This document shows positions 33,591 through 44,161 of a stretch of DNA of 64,000 nucleotides, in pieces. Source of the stretch: Trichopria drosophilae. Its lineage: Eukaryota; Arthropoda; Insecta; Hymenoptera; Diapriidae. The stretch is taken from positions 73,273,001 to 73,337,000 of the forward strand of contig CM059587.1 of NCBI GenBank assembly GCA_030407085.1. Direction: 5' to 3'. Position numbers and translations under genes: made by a program. The first letter of the stretch is position 1. The number at the start of each line of letters is the position of its first letter. The notes under the pieces were generated by a model. The model was not told the origin of the DNA, did not search any database, and worked only from the letters and a program-made list of their open reading frames with translations.

Positions 33591-34647
33591 CTACACTGAG
33601 AGAATGTATTTACTAATAGTTAGTGTAAGCTAATTTCAAGGCTCTTATATTGACTGTAAAGTTATTACAGTAACTGTAAAGTAAAAAAAGACAGGTAACT
33701 TTGAGATGAAAATACCACCATTTTCCTCTATGTCGACAATGTTATTGTATATTAACTCGTATATTTTAACATTCAATGAGCCTTCGTGAACTGTTAATAA
33801 ATCTTACATTAAATTGAGTCGTTTAAACTGCGCATGTCAACAATGTGTCGAACAATTCGCAGAAAATCTAATGGCGTGTGTATGTTTATCTTTGTTTCGG
33901 TGAAATTGTAAGCGCGCAAATATTTAAAATTCTTATATTAACTAATAACATAACAAATTTAACCGAATCTGAGATCACGGTTACTTCATGATAAAGTACC
34001 TTACCTTCCCTGGTAGAGATTTGGTTGGTTGAACTAGCCATTATCTTACTGTTCGGTAGAATCTCGGTAGAAATATACACGAATTCTAGATGAAAACCCG
34101 CTAAAGAACACTAACATATATTTAGAATGACAAACCAATAATTACAAACTGAAAATATCACATTAAATTTGAATAATAGGTAAGGATCAATCGATTTGAC
34201 AAAATGAGCAGGTGTAAATGTAAACAATTTTTCTTTCGAAACGAAACTTAAATCTTTACAATAGCTTTGTAAACAATCACGACAGCATGTGCAGGCGAAT
34301 CAGCTGAGAGCAAGCCGCCATATTGGGCGTTCGATCGACAGGTATTCGAGATTCTCGAATCAAGCCTAGGTCGATAAATTGTAGGAGCTTGTCGCACTCA
34401 TGTTAAGCTATAAGAGCTGTCTCAATGTCTCGCGTCTCGGTAGATTTGCGCCAGAATTCATGTCATTTATAGTAGGATTTCTATCCATATTATAGAGCTA
34501 GTTTCTAACCAGATCATCAAAATCTAGGATAATTCTGGGCAGATTCTCGTGACCACCTCTACCAGGGTTAAAATCAAAACCTAAATTCTGTTAAATTTAC
34601 TATGCAGCTATTACATTAACTGTAAACAAACATTTCTCTCAGTGTAG
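33591..34647. mobile_element. CACTGAGAG element, copy B, with nested insertion
   Basis: 1057 bp with ends CTACACTGAGAGAATGT and, inverted, CTACACTGAGAGAAATG. Arms carry GTTAGTGTAAGC / GTTAATGTAA and ACTGTAAAG repeats. The left 415 bp match copy A (6646-7120, opposite strand). The central 560 bp is a separate element. CACTG-starting termini occur in Transib and some other superfamilies, but no superfamily is assigned. The frame 33886-34080 is a shadow. Confidence 0.82.
34008..34567. mobile_element. Nested MITE with CCCTGGTAGAG termini
   Basis: 560 bp with ends CCCTGGTAGAGATTTGG and, inverted, CCCTGGTAGAGGTGGTC. Comparison with copy A, which runs ACCTTACCTTAAGATC across the same point, shows a precise insertion. 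The flanks are ACCTT before and TTAAAATC after, so the target was TTAA or TT. With CCC...GGG ends this fits a piggyBac-type target whose left copy lost AA. Confidence 0.8.
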
Positions 34648-35085
34648 AAAAGTTCGTGACTCACAGGATCAAATTATTAACAGCATACTCTTTTTTGTTC
34701 CGGGGGGAAATGCACATTATTTGTGTTGAATTGACCCCAGTCGTGTCTTCAACCATCGTTTGTTGAATTCTTGCGATGTAACATCGTTTGTTGAAAAGTT
34801 GTGGTACCGCCTACTCAAAGAATGTTTCTTCCCATCATCCAGGTAATGGTTTGTTCACAAATAGTCAGACCACATTCACAAAATCGCGTTATTCCTCCTG
34901 ATGATCGACGCAACTGAATCGAAATGAAGAAAACCTTGCATTTTTTGTCAAAACTTAAAAAACGAATTTCTTATTTTTAGAATTATCAATAGTGCTACTT
35001 AAGTTTTGCGTTAGCAAGAAGAAAAACTAGTCGTTCTAATCGTAACATAATTTTACTTAATAGTCAGGAAAGTTTAGCTGGTGGA
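34648..35085. other. Intergenic DNA, nothing firm
   Basis: CATCGTTTGTTGAA occurs twice (about 34756 and 34785) as a short direct repeat. No frame or repeat end otherwise. Confidence 0.4.
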
Positions 35086-35830
35086 GGGAAATTCCGGTTG
35101 GAGATATCGCGGGGGCGAAAAACAGACCTCTCCGCATGCACGGGCTTAACCGGGAGTTTGTGGCGGTGTACAAAGCGCAGCTTTCTCACTCCCTCTATCT
35201 CTCTTACTATTTTTCTCTTTCTCTCTCATGGTACATGCGACAGGAGCATACCCCCTGCCTCTTTCCTCGCCGCCCTATTGACGGGAGTTTTAATAAAACT
35301 ACCCCCACCGTGGGGCTCGAGCTAAACGTCGCAGGGGCGGAAAGCCTCGCTGAGGGTAGAACTGTGAAGATATTGGGGCAAGCAAAGATCGTAAGAACGC
35401 TCCGAGTCGTCGAGGGAAAGATGAACAAGACGAGGAAAGACCGAAAGAGTGAGAGGAAACTAAAAAAAGAAAAAGAATTCGAGTGGGAGGTCAGGAGACA
35501 AAGAGAGAATGGAACACGAAATATACGAGAGAGATGGAAAAAGTGACAAAAAGAAATAAAAAAAATACCTACAGAAAGATAACGACTGAAAGAGGTGGAG
35601 GGTGAGTGTAAGACGAAGCGTTTAAGGTGAAAAGAGAAGTCGAAATGAGAACGGAATAAGCACGAAAACGAAGATGGAAAACGATACAGCCTGCGAGAAA
35701 AAGAGGTACAAGGAGCATTCTTGCGGAAGAAAGAGCAGGAAAGAGGAGCCAAGAGTGAGAGAGACGATGATTATCGAAAAAAGAATGGAAGAAGTAAGAT
35801 CGCCTCGGACCATTTCCTTCTTCTCGCCTT
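35086..35830. other. Pyrimidine block then ~450-bp purine-rich tract
   Basis: A C/T-rich segment (about 35180-35230) is followed by a G/A-rich tract from about 35335 to 35800 with few pyrimidines. The strand skew opens long low-complexity frames on both strands (plus 35136-35546, minus 35207-35752), rich in Lys/Arg/Glu and Ser/Phe respectively. I do not accept these as genes: composition explains them. The region is GC-richer than its neighbours, and could be a promoter-proximal GA-rich (GAGA-type) element. Confidence 0.45.
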
Positions 35831-36107
35831 ATAAGAAAAATCCAGCAGATTGAGACGGAACTGGCAAAAATATGACTTTTAAGAGTTTATGAAAAGTTCA
35901 ACGTAACATTTGCTGATATAATTGAAAAATACTGAAAAAAAGCAAAAACATCTTCCAAGTCCAACGCGATGAAGTTGAAATTTTAAAATGACAGAAGTAT
36001 GAAATTATGAAAAGAAAGGGAGTTTTCAGCAAATGTAAAAATATGCAGATTGTATTAAATATTTAGGGTACTTTGTCTCCATTTTTAGGTCAACGTGTTT
36101 TGTCAAA
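35831..36107. other. AT-rich spacer
   Basis: No feature seen. Confidence 0.4.
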
Positions 36108-36109
36108 TA

Positions 36110-36327
36110 CAGTAAAGTCCCGGTATAATTACGTCTCGATATATTGCGCCGCTCTCTTTTATCCCCACCTCGCGGGCTGGGGCCTAAGGAAGGGCCTGCT
36201 GTGATGTCACGAACATAATGCGAGTGAGAGGAGTGGGAGAAGCAGCGTTCCCCTTCTATTGGTAAATATAACGAGATGGGAGGGGAAGTGGAGGAACCGA
36301 ATGGGGAAATATATCGGGACTCTACTG
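36110..36327. mobile_element. MITE family B, copy 2 (TA-flanked)
   Basis: 218 bp, ends CAGTAAAGTCCCGGTATAA and, inverted, CAGTAGAGTCCCGATATAT, with TA on both sides (36108-36109 and 36328-36329). The interior matches 3503-3767 (AAGGAAGGGCCTG, GGGAGAAGCAGCG, TTGGTAAATATAACGAGAT) but is about 47 bp shorter on the left. The reverse-strand frame 36026-36400 is an artefact of this element. Confidence 0.92.
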
Positions 36328-36519
36328 TACTTAGTTGACGATATATCAAAGAAAATTCCACCTTCCATAGATGATAGAATAATTCTACGAGATGAATCAT
36401 TGTTTTTTTTTCATTAACACGTAGAATTCAAATGTTATATGTATAACAACTATTTAATTTGTACATTCCAGAATTTATCACAGAGGCGCTAATATGTTGC
36501 GAAAGAATATTCGCGATTT

Positions 36520-36805
36520 ATATAAGTAGAAAACTTTTTCTGTAAATTTTACCATTCTAGGTGGTAATTTAAGGACAGAAACATATTAAGTATTAGTACA
36601 TTATTAAGTATGTGAAACATTGCCAGTCTTTCTGCTAAAAATGACTATACGCTTTTAGAATGTTTACTATTCAGATAGTAAAAAATACAACAGAATTTAT
36701 TAATATTTACCAGAAATAATGGTAATTTTGTTCATTCTACAAGTCCGTCTCAAAATTACCAGCTAGAATGGTAAACTTTTCGAACAAATTTTTCTTCTTG
36801 TAGTA
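36520..36805. repeat. Inverted repeat with TTTACCATTCTAG arms
   Basis: TTTTACCATTCTAGGTGGTAATTT near 36548 is mirrored by AAATTACCAGCTAGAATGGTAAA near 36752, and pairing extends outward through AGTAGAAAACTTTTT. The centre holds further ACCATT/AATGGT pieces. About 230-285 bp; likely a small MITE. Confidence 0.65.
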
Positions 36806-37447
36806 TATGCTCAATATATGATCAAAAACACCGGAATTTTTGGTCGTCTTTCTTGATGGAAAACGGTTATTTCTGCAAATTATTATAACACAAAATAACA
36901 AAAAATCATATTTTTGTAGAGTGAAATAAATCACCTACGGTGTCTGCAGTACATTTGTCATTTATGAATTTATCAACTCAAAATGACTACAATCTGTTTA
37001 AAAATCCAGTCAATATGTTATATCTTCACAAGAACTTTTGAAAACAATACTTAACAAAATTAGTAATTATGAATAAATTTCCCTTCAAATCACGGACATT
37101 CTCACTCATCAATTTTCCTTTGAATCAAAACAGATGGTTCCAATCAATATCTTAATAGTATCAATTAAAATATGTGATGTTTTATTAGTTGATAATATAA
37201 GCATCATCATCAGAGCATTTTCCAAAGCCAGAAATTTCGTTGTTAAAATGGAAAATCACTTTGCAAACTCACAAATATGCACAGAAAAAGAAAATAGCAT
37301 ATTTAACTATCTGAAAAATAGTTGTTCGAAGAATAGTTATCAAACTAGTTTATAAAGATGGCAAACCAACAATGGTTGGACGAACTATTTTAAATTTGTT
37401 AAATTTTTAACTACCAAAAATGGTCCAATCTTTTTGCTATCTTAGTA
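36806..37447. other. AT-rich DNA with ATAGTTGTT-type short repeats
   Basis: Between about 37300 and 37440, AATAGTTGTTCGAAGAATAG-like motifs recur. Similar TAGTTATTTCAACAAT motifs occur at 38190-38380. These could be the arms of one older element split by the two insertions between. The frame 37134-37355 is not supported. Confidence 0.35.
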
Positions 37448-37646
37448 CAGTAGCCCCCTCCCTAAGTAATATCACTCTCTTTCTCTCCTTCCCCCACTAC
37501 ATGGTTTCGCTTCGCGACACACAGAAGCACCCATTGCACGGATATAAATAATGACGCGGAAGTGGGGATAATTAGGGGCTATAACTTTGGAGAATCTTCC
37601 GCCATTTTGAAAGAACCGACTTTATAACTTAGGACGGGGCCTACTG
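37448..37646. mobile_element. MITE family C (TA-flanked)
   Basis: 199 bp with ends CAGTAGCCCCCTCCCTAAGT and, inverted, CAGTAGGCCCCGTCCTAAGT, flanked by TA (37446-37447 and 37647-37648). The interior includes CTTCCGCCATTTTG. Termini resemble those of the MITE at 379-710, so both probably used the same Tc1/mariner-type enzyme. Confidence 0.9.
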
Positions 37647-37654
37647 TAATGTCA

Positions 37655-38135
37655 TGTTGTCCGTTCCATTATTTTCAGAGTGTTTCCACGGACTCAATTT
37701 TTATCGAAATCAAACATATGAGAGGGCTAATTATTCGCTTTTTTAAAACTCTATAACTTCTTTTTGTGTGCCATTTCGTTAACTATTTGGCGAAATAAGT
37801 TGTATACGAAAAATCGTAAAAAGAGGCCGTTTTCCCGTTTTTGGGGCCAGAACTTCAGAAGTATTTATGGCATGTCAAATGCTCTTACGAGTGAATTGTA
37901 GGGCTTATAAAAAGGTTAAAAATGAGCCCACACTCATTGTAATAACTTAAAAACAAGTCGAGCTATTGCAAAAAAGGTTTTTTTTTTCACTAAACTTCAA
38001 TGGCCCATCACTCAAATTCTGAGTCTCAGATCCAATTTTGGTTTAAAGAACTTTTCTGTTTGAAATATCATGCACAATTGCCTCCTAAAATATCGTTAGT
38101 CAGTTCTTCGACACCCTGTATATTGTGCAATAAAG
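37655..38135. repeat. Repeat-like block ending in ACACCCTGTATA
   Basis: The right end TTCGACACCCTGTATATTG, inverted TATACAGGGTGTC, is a terminus seen very often in insect repeats. The interior has sequence of dispersed-repeat style (AAATCGTAAAAAGAGGCCG, TAACTTAAAAACAAGTCGAG). The left boundary is unclear and there is no coding capacity. The class of element is not determined. Confidence 0.35.
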
Positions 38136-39714
38136 ACGAACCCATGAAATCGTTGTGTTAATTTAATTGTTTAAAACGATGCAAAGCTGTTATTATAACC
38201 ATTTAACTAATTGAAATAGTTGGTTTAAGGAATTAACATAGTTATTTCAACAATTTCTTTTGGTTGTAAAATAATAAACTAGAAATAGTTGCATCAACTA
38301 AAAAAGTTATGAGGTATATATACTCATTCTAAATTTACTGTTTTCAGTTGGTTGAAGCAATTCGTTTTTTGCGTGAAGTTTAAAATATAAGTAATTATAT
38401 TTTTTTTACCAATTTTATTCTATTGTAGTTTGCTGCAAAAATACCAAATTTTTAAAAATTATCGAGCAGTCTTTTGGACTATGTAACTAAAAATTGAACT
38501 ACTAAAAAGTATCAATTAATTACATTAAATAATATTAAAACGTAAAAATCTTATATAAAAAATTAGATTTTTGTATTTATATTTTGTTCCGTGGAGAAGA
38601 TTTCATAAAAATAAATAAGAACTATCAGCATACGTTTAAATACTTACTATCTAGTAATTAACGTATAAAAAGACGAAAAAGAATGCATGCAGCTTAGCTC
38701 CCTAAAAACATTACACACAAAACTGTTTTCAATCTGAAAGAATAAATTTGCCATCTTGAAGAAAATAAGCTACTCTTAATTGGGAGTGATATTAATGATT
38801 TAATTCAAGTAAATTCCCCGTGCAGTCGAAAGGTCTTGATCATTGCGGTATTTACAGAAATAATGAAATTTGATGTATTCCTCGATATAAATAAATCAAG
38901 TAGCAGGTAAATTTAGAGTTTTATAATTTCCAATAAAATTAAACATTTCCCATTATAGTTGCAGATTAAAATTAAAGTCCAGAACATTTGTCTTCGCACT
39001 AATAAAATTTAATACTATAAATATAAATGAAACCACTTTTTGCTGAACAAATTATATGAATGCTTTTGCGACATTAACGTTTCAAAGTTTTCAGATATTT
39101 CCCTTCTAAAATAACAAAATTCTACGCACAATTCAGACGTTTTGGGAAAAGTGACTAATATGGTAATGAAGAAGGCTTTTGATTATTAATTATTTTTGGA
39201 ATTTCGAAAAAAAAATAGATCGAGAGATTTGGTTGCCCCGCAACCTTTCAGAAGTTTATTTCAAAATCTTGGAACAATCCCATCATAATTGCAATTAGAT
39301 AGTATGTGTACTTATAAAAAATTATAGTATTTGTTACATTTCTTATAGTAAAATTAACTATAAACTTGAGTAAAATGCAGACACAACTGCATTTTTCTGT
39401 AAGTATCGCGTTATGAATTAGTTCTACACTTTTCTAAGTTCAGAAATGAAATAAGTTGTAAAAGTACATCTAATTTGCTATTTTTGAAGTATTGTCAAAT
39501 AGATTTATATTTTTATAGTACGTCGCGATTTTAAATTCATTGCAAATTTAAGATTGTTTATGTTAGAGAACGTTAGTTATTTCCTTCCGACCAAGAGATC
39601 GCAAATCGCTAAGACAATTTCCACAACCCACATAAGCTAATCTGTAGCATGATTAAATTAAAGTAAGGAGTTAATCCGAATGAGAACTATAAAATGGAAT
39701 CTTTACTGCTGTCC
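38136..39714. other. AT-rich DNA, no gene supported
   Basis: Apart from AGTTATTTCAACAATTTC-like motifs at 38190-38380, 1.6 kb hold nothing I recognise. Confidence 0.45.
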
Positions 39715-39975
39715 TGCACAATATTGTATGTTTCAATAGTGTCTCTCGTGCAACGTTGCGCCATTGGATTACTTCATTACTAGTGACACAGCTCTAACCG
39801 TCACTAACGACCACCTGCGCCAGATTGCTGTTGCACTTCTACAGTCATTAATTAATTCCCTAATAATCAAGCAAGCTTAATGAAGTATATTGAGCGATTT
39901 GCATGTTTAGCACGACGCGTTGCCAACTTCTAGCCACTTCAATAGCGTGGAAAAGGCTTAATAGGAGTTCACACC
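39715..39975. promoter_or_regulatory. Candidate enhancer: dense homeodomain/E-box/octamer motifs
   Basis: A GC-richer island of ~250 bp with, in order, CCACCTGCGCC (E-box, about 39810), TTAATTAATTCC and CTAATAATC (homeodomain-type, about 39850-39870), GCTTAATGAAG, and ATTTGCATG (octamer-like, POU-type, about 39897). The clustering of such sites in an otherwise AT-rich, frame-less stretch fits a cis-regulatory module. This is inference from motifs alone. Confidence 0.35.
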
Positions 39976-40480
39976 TATCAATATTCGATATTTAGTCATC
40001 ACTGAGTACAGAAATCATTGAAATATCATGCAAAAATATTCAGATCATCCGAGATATTTTTTCGTCAATTTAGAAAGATTAATGCATATTGGTTATGGCT
40101 ATACGTACGCAGATCTATCATTTTTTCTGATTAAATGCAAGGTGATCTGGTGTTATATTTTGATAAATATTTTTAAGGAATTGATGCCTTTTCCCAAAAA
40201 ATTTATGCATGATTTCCATGTAACCTTTCCCGTAGAATCGATTGGCGGGGTCAGATTTGGTCTAAACCCACTTTTGACGAAATCGTTTATAACAAATTAA
40301 TATAAACAATCATTTTTTGTAAACATATAAACACGAATATTTTATTTTTAGCGAATGACCAATTTCCGATAGTTACCTTAGCGCTATCTGCACTGTGCTA
40401 GGCATGGGCCTTAATAGATTAATACAGTTAAAAACGTAATCGAATCTTCCTCTTAATTCATAATATTAATTAATTCATCT
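39976..40480. other. AT-rich DNA; 90-codon frame of unknown merit
   Basis: The frame 40028-40300 (plus, 90 aa) starts MQKYSDHPRYFFVNLERL and has no recognisable domain. Codon content follows the local base composition. Left unsupported. Confidence 0.3.
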
Positions 40481-40920
40481 TTTTTTATCTGTGTAGGTGG
40501 AGCATAAGACGTGCACAAGACACGCCCACCTGATATCGAGAATCCAGAAAAATGACGAATGCAAAGCCGAGATTAGGATCAGGATCAGAGCTTGGAAAAT
40601 ATTTTCGTCACTGCGCAAAGTCCGAGAGCAGATGCCGATCAAGTGGCAATTCCGGCAACAGTCAACAGAGTTTTGTATGGGCCTTAGCGATATTGTTGTG
40701 TATGTAGTTTGATGGCGAGGGGAATTTAAGCCGTCTGATTCCTCATTGAACGATAAGTGCTTGGCGTTGAAATCGTCAGGTTGGACGAGCTCCTTTTGTA
40801 CCCGCATGTGGAAACAATAAGAATGATGGTAAAAACGTTGAAATCCAAGCAAATATTTTACTTTAATTCGACGTACAGAAACGATGAAATGTAGATGACG
40901 TGTCTGCAGTGACATACCAT
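40481..40920. other. GC-rich island with an exon-like plus-strand frame
   Basis: TTTTTTTATCTGTGTAG at about 40479-40496 is a good acceptor. The next bases stay open for 71 codons to TGA at 40710-40712, starting VEHKTCTRHAHLIS and rich in Arg/Lys/Glu. On the other strand a 146-codon frame (40475-40915) overlaps it. Both cannot easily be real and neither shows a known domain. Possible terminal exon, lncRNA exon or conserved noncoding element. Confidence 0.28.
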
Positions 40921-41336
40921 AGAAACTTTTTTAGGAACGTGGACAGAAATCAATTTCATTTTCTAAATAGTTACGTTGGTCTTACCTCGGTTCATGCTAA
41001 TCGTAACTGGTTATGGAAAATCCAATTGGTTCAGCGGTAGGCCAAAAAATTGTGATAATGATAAAGCTATATAACAGTTAGGAGCTCGAGTTGTTAACTA
41101 AAACTATTTTATGTTAATTATTGAGATTTAGGTAGATATTTCCGCACTTTCAAACACCCCTAGCAATAACTTCAGATCACCCGTTGGAAATGTTAATGAA
41201 AAATTTAATTCAAGTAACGAGCTGTTCTACTTAAGAATAAGAAGAGAATGAGAGTGATGTATTCATTTGTTTAATTATTTTTCCAACAATTTTTTAACCT
41301 TCTAAAATAATTCTCCAATAATAATAAAAAAGACAT
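40921..41336. other. AT-rich DNA, nothing recognised
   Basis: No feature seen. Confidence 0.4.
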
Positions 41337-41550
41337 CCCAAACAGCAAAATAGAAAAGAGTTCAGAATGATTTCGAAATGCACTCTAAAAGAAGACAGAT
41401 GACCCACTTTCTCAGGGTTTTCTGAACATGAGTTCATAAAGATCTCATAATGATATCACGTTCAAAAAACTCTCAGAAAGGGGGTCATCTGACTTCTTTT
41501 AGAGCACATTTCGAAATCATTCTAAACTCTTTTCTGTTTTGCAGTCTGGG
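41337..41550. repeat. Near-perfect palindrome, ~100-bp arms, CCCAAACAGC ends
   Basis: 214 bp. Left arm CCCAAACAGCAAAATAGAAA, then AGAATGATTTCGAAATGCAC, then TCTAAAAGAAGACAGATGAC. The right arm is the inverse with about one difference in ten. The centre is AAAGATCTCATAATGATATC. Ends resemble CCCATACAGCAC of the element at 44162-44853. A foldback MITE; the strong stem would also give double-stranded RNA if transcribed. Confidence 0.85.
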
Positions 41551-42760
41551 ATATAATGAAAAATCTCGAAATGTATCGTAATTTTCGAATAAGTTTATTG
41601 TCCGATTGGAATTTGACTCGTGATTGTTCAGAGGGATTGGATAAATGGAGGTTACCCATTCAAACCAAAATTTTAATTAGAAATATTTTAGTTAAAATAA
41701 CAATAGCAAAACTATGTGGTTTGAAATGCAATGTATAAGAGCAAAATGTATCAAAATTTCCTAAGATTATAGCTTAATAATGATATTTATTTAACATAAT
41801 GTTCATAAACCCATATAAAATGCATCCCATTAATTAAAATGCAATATCTGTTACTAGAGGTATCTCTATAAATTAAAATGTTTAATATCAACATAAAGAT
41901 AAATAAAAACTGAAATGATTCCTACCTTTGGACTGACTAATACCAAAACAAAAATTATATAATGAATTAACTGAATCGATCAAATGTAGAATAACTCCTG
42001 CGATTATTTTCATGCGTTTTGAGCCAAAGTTTATAAATTATTCATTTTACTAATAACATTATAACTTTAATTCGCTATTATTAAACAGAATTTACAAAAT
42101 AAATGTAGTTTTTCTGAAAAAAGAAACATTATTCTACAAATGCTAATTATTGTTTTACACCTAACGTGTGTATAATTATGATACAAAAATAAATTCATTT
42201 TTGTTTTAATTTTATAATTTTAAGATTTTTGGTGCCCTGAATCCGAATCGAAGAACAAAATCTTTAAACTGGCTCTTGTTACCAAGATATCCTAACGTAA
42301 AAAGTGTAAAAAAAGCGATTCTTGGAGGTTATGTAACATCAAATTTTTTCTTTTGCTCAAACAATTGTAAACATCATCTTATATTGAAGGCCATGTACAT
42401 GCATATGCCGCTGAGCATGCTTAATTTTCTGATCAGATATTACAGTGTTAACATTTCATGTTTATGAATTTATTTAAATCTGGGAATCCACAATAAACAT
42501 AGCAATATCAAAATGCGATATCCCATAAAAAAAGAAATATTTAAAAAAACTAAACAGTATTTGATAGAACAATGCTTGTGCTTTAAGAGAGTATAAGTAA
42601 TTTTTATATTAATAGAAAAAAGTTATGTTATGTTTCATCCATGCGGACGTAGAAGTGGTTAACAACAAGTTTTATGGAAAGATCTGAAAAGAGCCTTACA
42701 TTGCCTACTCTCTAAATCTAAATTAGTTAAAAACTAGCAATAAATGAAAAGTGAAACACC
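41551..42760. other. AT-rich DNA, no gene supported
   Basis: Short frames at 41556-41738 and 42276-42467 show no domain and background composition. No repeat ends or RNA structure. Confidence 0.45.
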
Positions 42761-42956
42761 GAACGAATTAGTAATCATTTTTGCTAATTAAAAGTTAAAA
42801 TCTACTAATTTATTACTAATTCTACAAACTACTAAACTAAAAAACTAAATATTTTCTTGTATCTTAGCAGAATTTTACTAATGAATTAGTATTTTCCTAT
42901 TATTTGTCAGAAAAAAACTTACTAATGATGGCAACCCAGTTTTCAGTGTAGGTAAG
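42761..42956. repeat. AATTAGTA-rich short inverted element
   Basis: ACTAATTAGTA-type motifs fill about 190 bp. The right end inverted reads TACACTGAAAACTGGGTTGC followed by CATCATTAGTAAG. The left has AAACACCGAACGAATTAGTAA. Probably a small CACTG-ended MITE, eroded. Confidence 0.35.
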
Positions 42957-43429
42957 TCGTTTTTTACTCATTCAAGTTTATAGAGTACCTGAGAAATCAG
43001 TGAATTTGTTTTCGTCAAGCGAATTATTTATTTAAACCACTAGTTGAGTTAATACTGAATACCACTGACTATTCATTCATGAAGAAAGGAAAATTCCAAA
43101 TGAGGAAATGAATACGGATATCGCAATAAAATACAATTAACTAAAACTTTACTCAAACTTGAGTGCAACGGAAGTTCATTTATAAGTATAATACAATTTA
43201 CTCAAACCACTGTAAAATCAAACATAAGACCCTTTTCTAAACGATCTCTAATCTCAAAAGATGTTATACCTAATTTCCAACAGCGTATACTTCTTTTTTA
43301 AAGTACATTCAAATTAAAAAAGATTATTTTAATTCAAGACTAATCATTAAATATATACCTAACTTTTTTTCTACCTTATACCTTATCTTATTCAAGGCCC
43401 TGAGTCTTCAGTTAACATTACGTCAGATA
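42957..43429. other. AT-rich DNA, nothing firm
   Basis: Scattered TCAGTGAAT and ATTCATTCA motifs resemble those in the element at 46692-46960, without termini. Confidence 0.35.
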
Positions 43430-44017
43430 CACTAAAAAAATAAACATCTCGAACTAAGACCAATAGTTAGCTAATTGTATGATGTAACAATAAGAAGCCT
43501 TGTTCGACTGAAAAGTAGACTTCTTCCTTGAAATTAGCTTACCATGCGAAATCTATTTCGATTGGCTAAATCGATCACCGGAAGGGAGAAAATGGAATAC
43601 ACTAAAAAGGGAGATTTAGTTTAAATACTAAGAACCATCATCGAGTTGTTCCTGAACCTTTTTCATCTCTTAAGATCATTATTGTTTCTGTTATTTACTC
43701 TTATTGCGTGTTTGTTTCAAACAAGATCGTAATTCCCAGTTAATTTGCGTCTTTCTTGCGACTTGAAAACAAACTCACCCAAAAATCTTAAAATAATCAT
43801 CATGATCGTCTAATTTTAGTCTGTTAATGAAGCCTACTTCCGGTTCATCAGGAATAGTGTAAGCCTTCTAGTCTTAAAATAAGAAATGGCAACGTCTTCT
43901 TTTAAGTTTCAAACCAACAACCATTTGTTTTAAGACCACATACTGACGTAATGGCTAAATTTTAGCCAATTTTCAAAAGAAGTCGATCCTGGATGGTAGA
44001 CTTATTTTTTTCTGTGC
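43430..44017. repeat. Candidate inverted element, CACTAAAAAAATAA ends
   Basis: Left CACTAAAAAAATAAACATC and right, inverted, CACAGAAAAAAATAAGTC. Subterminal CCAATAGTTAGCTAATTG pairs loosely with TTGGCTAAAATTTAGCC. The interior has AAGTAGACTTCTTCC and CTTCTAGTCTTAAAATAAG motifs. About 590 bp, noncoding. Old and diverged. Confidence 0.45.
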
Positions 44018-44161
44018 TGCTTATGTTGTGATTGGACATTGTTTGGAACCTTTTTTATACAAAACACAACCCTTAAATATAAAAATATCGAGGCAGGACT
44101 GAATAGGTCTTTCTATAAGAAACCTAGAAACATCAGAAAGACGGGAACAGAAGTGTCTTAA

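Noticed and set aside
35136..35752. Long overlapping open frames (136 aa plus, 181 aa minus)
   Set aside because: Low-complexity Lys/Arg/Glu or Ser/Phe content follows directly from the purine/pyrimidine skew. No domain, and both strands are open at once.
36026..36400. 124-aa reverse-strand frame
   Set aside because: It lies across MITE family B copy 2 and its flanks; the other copies do not keep the frame.
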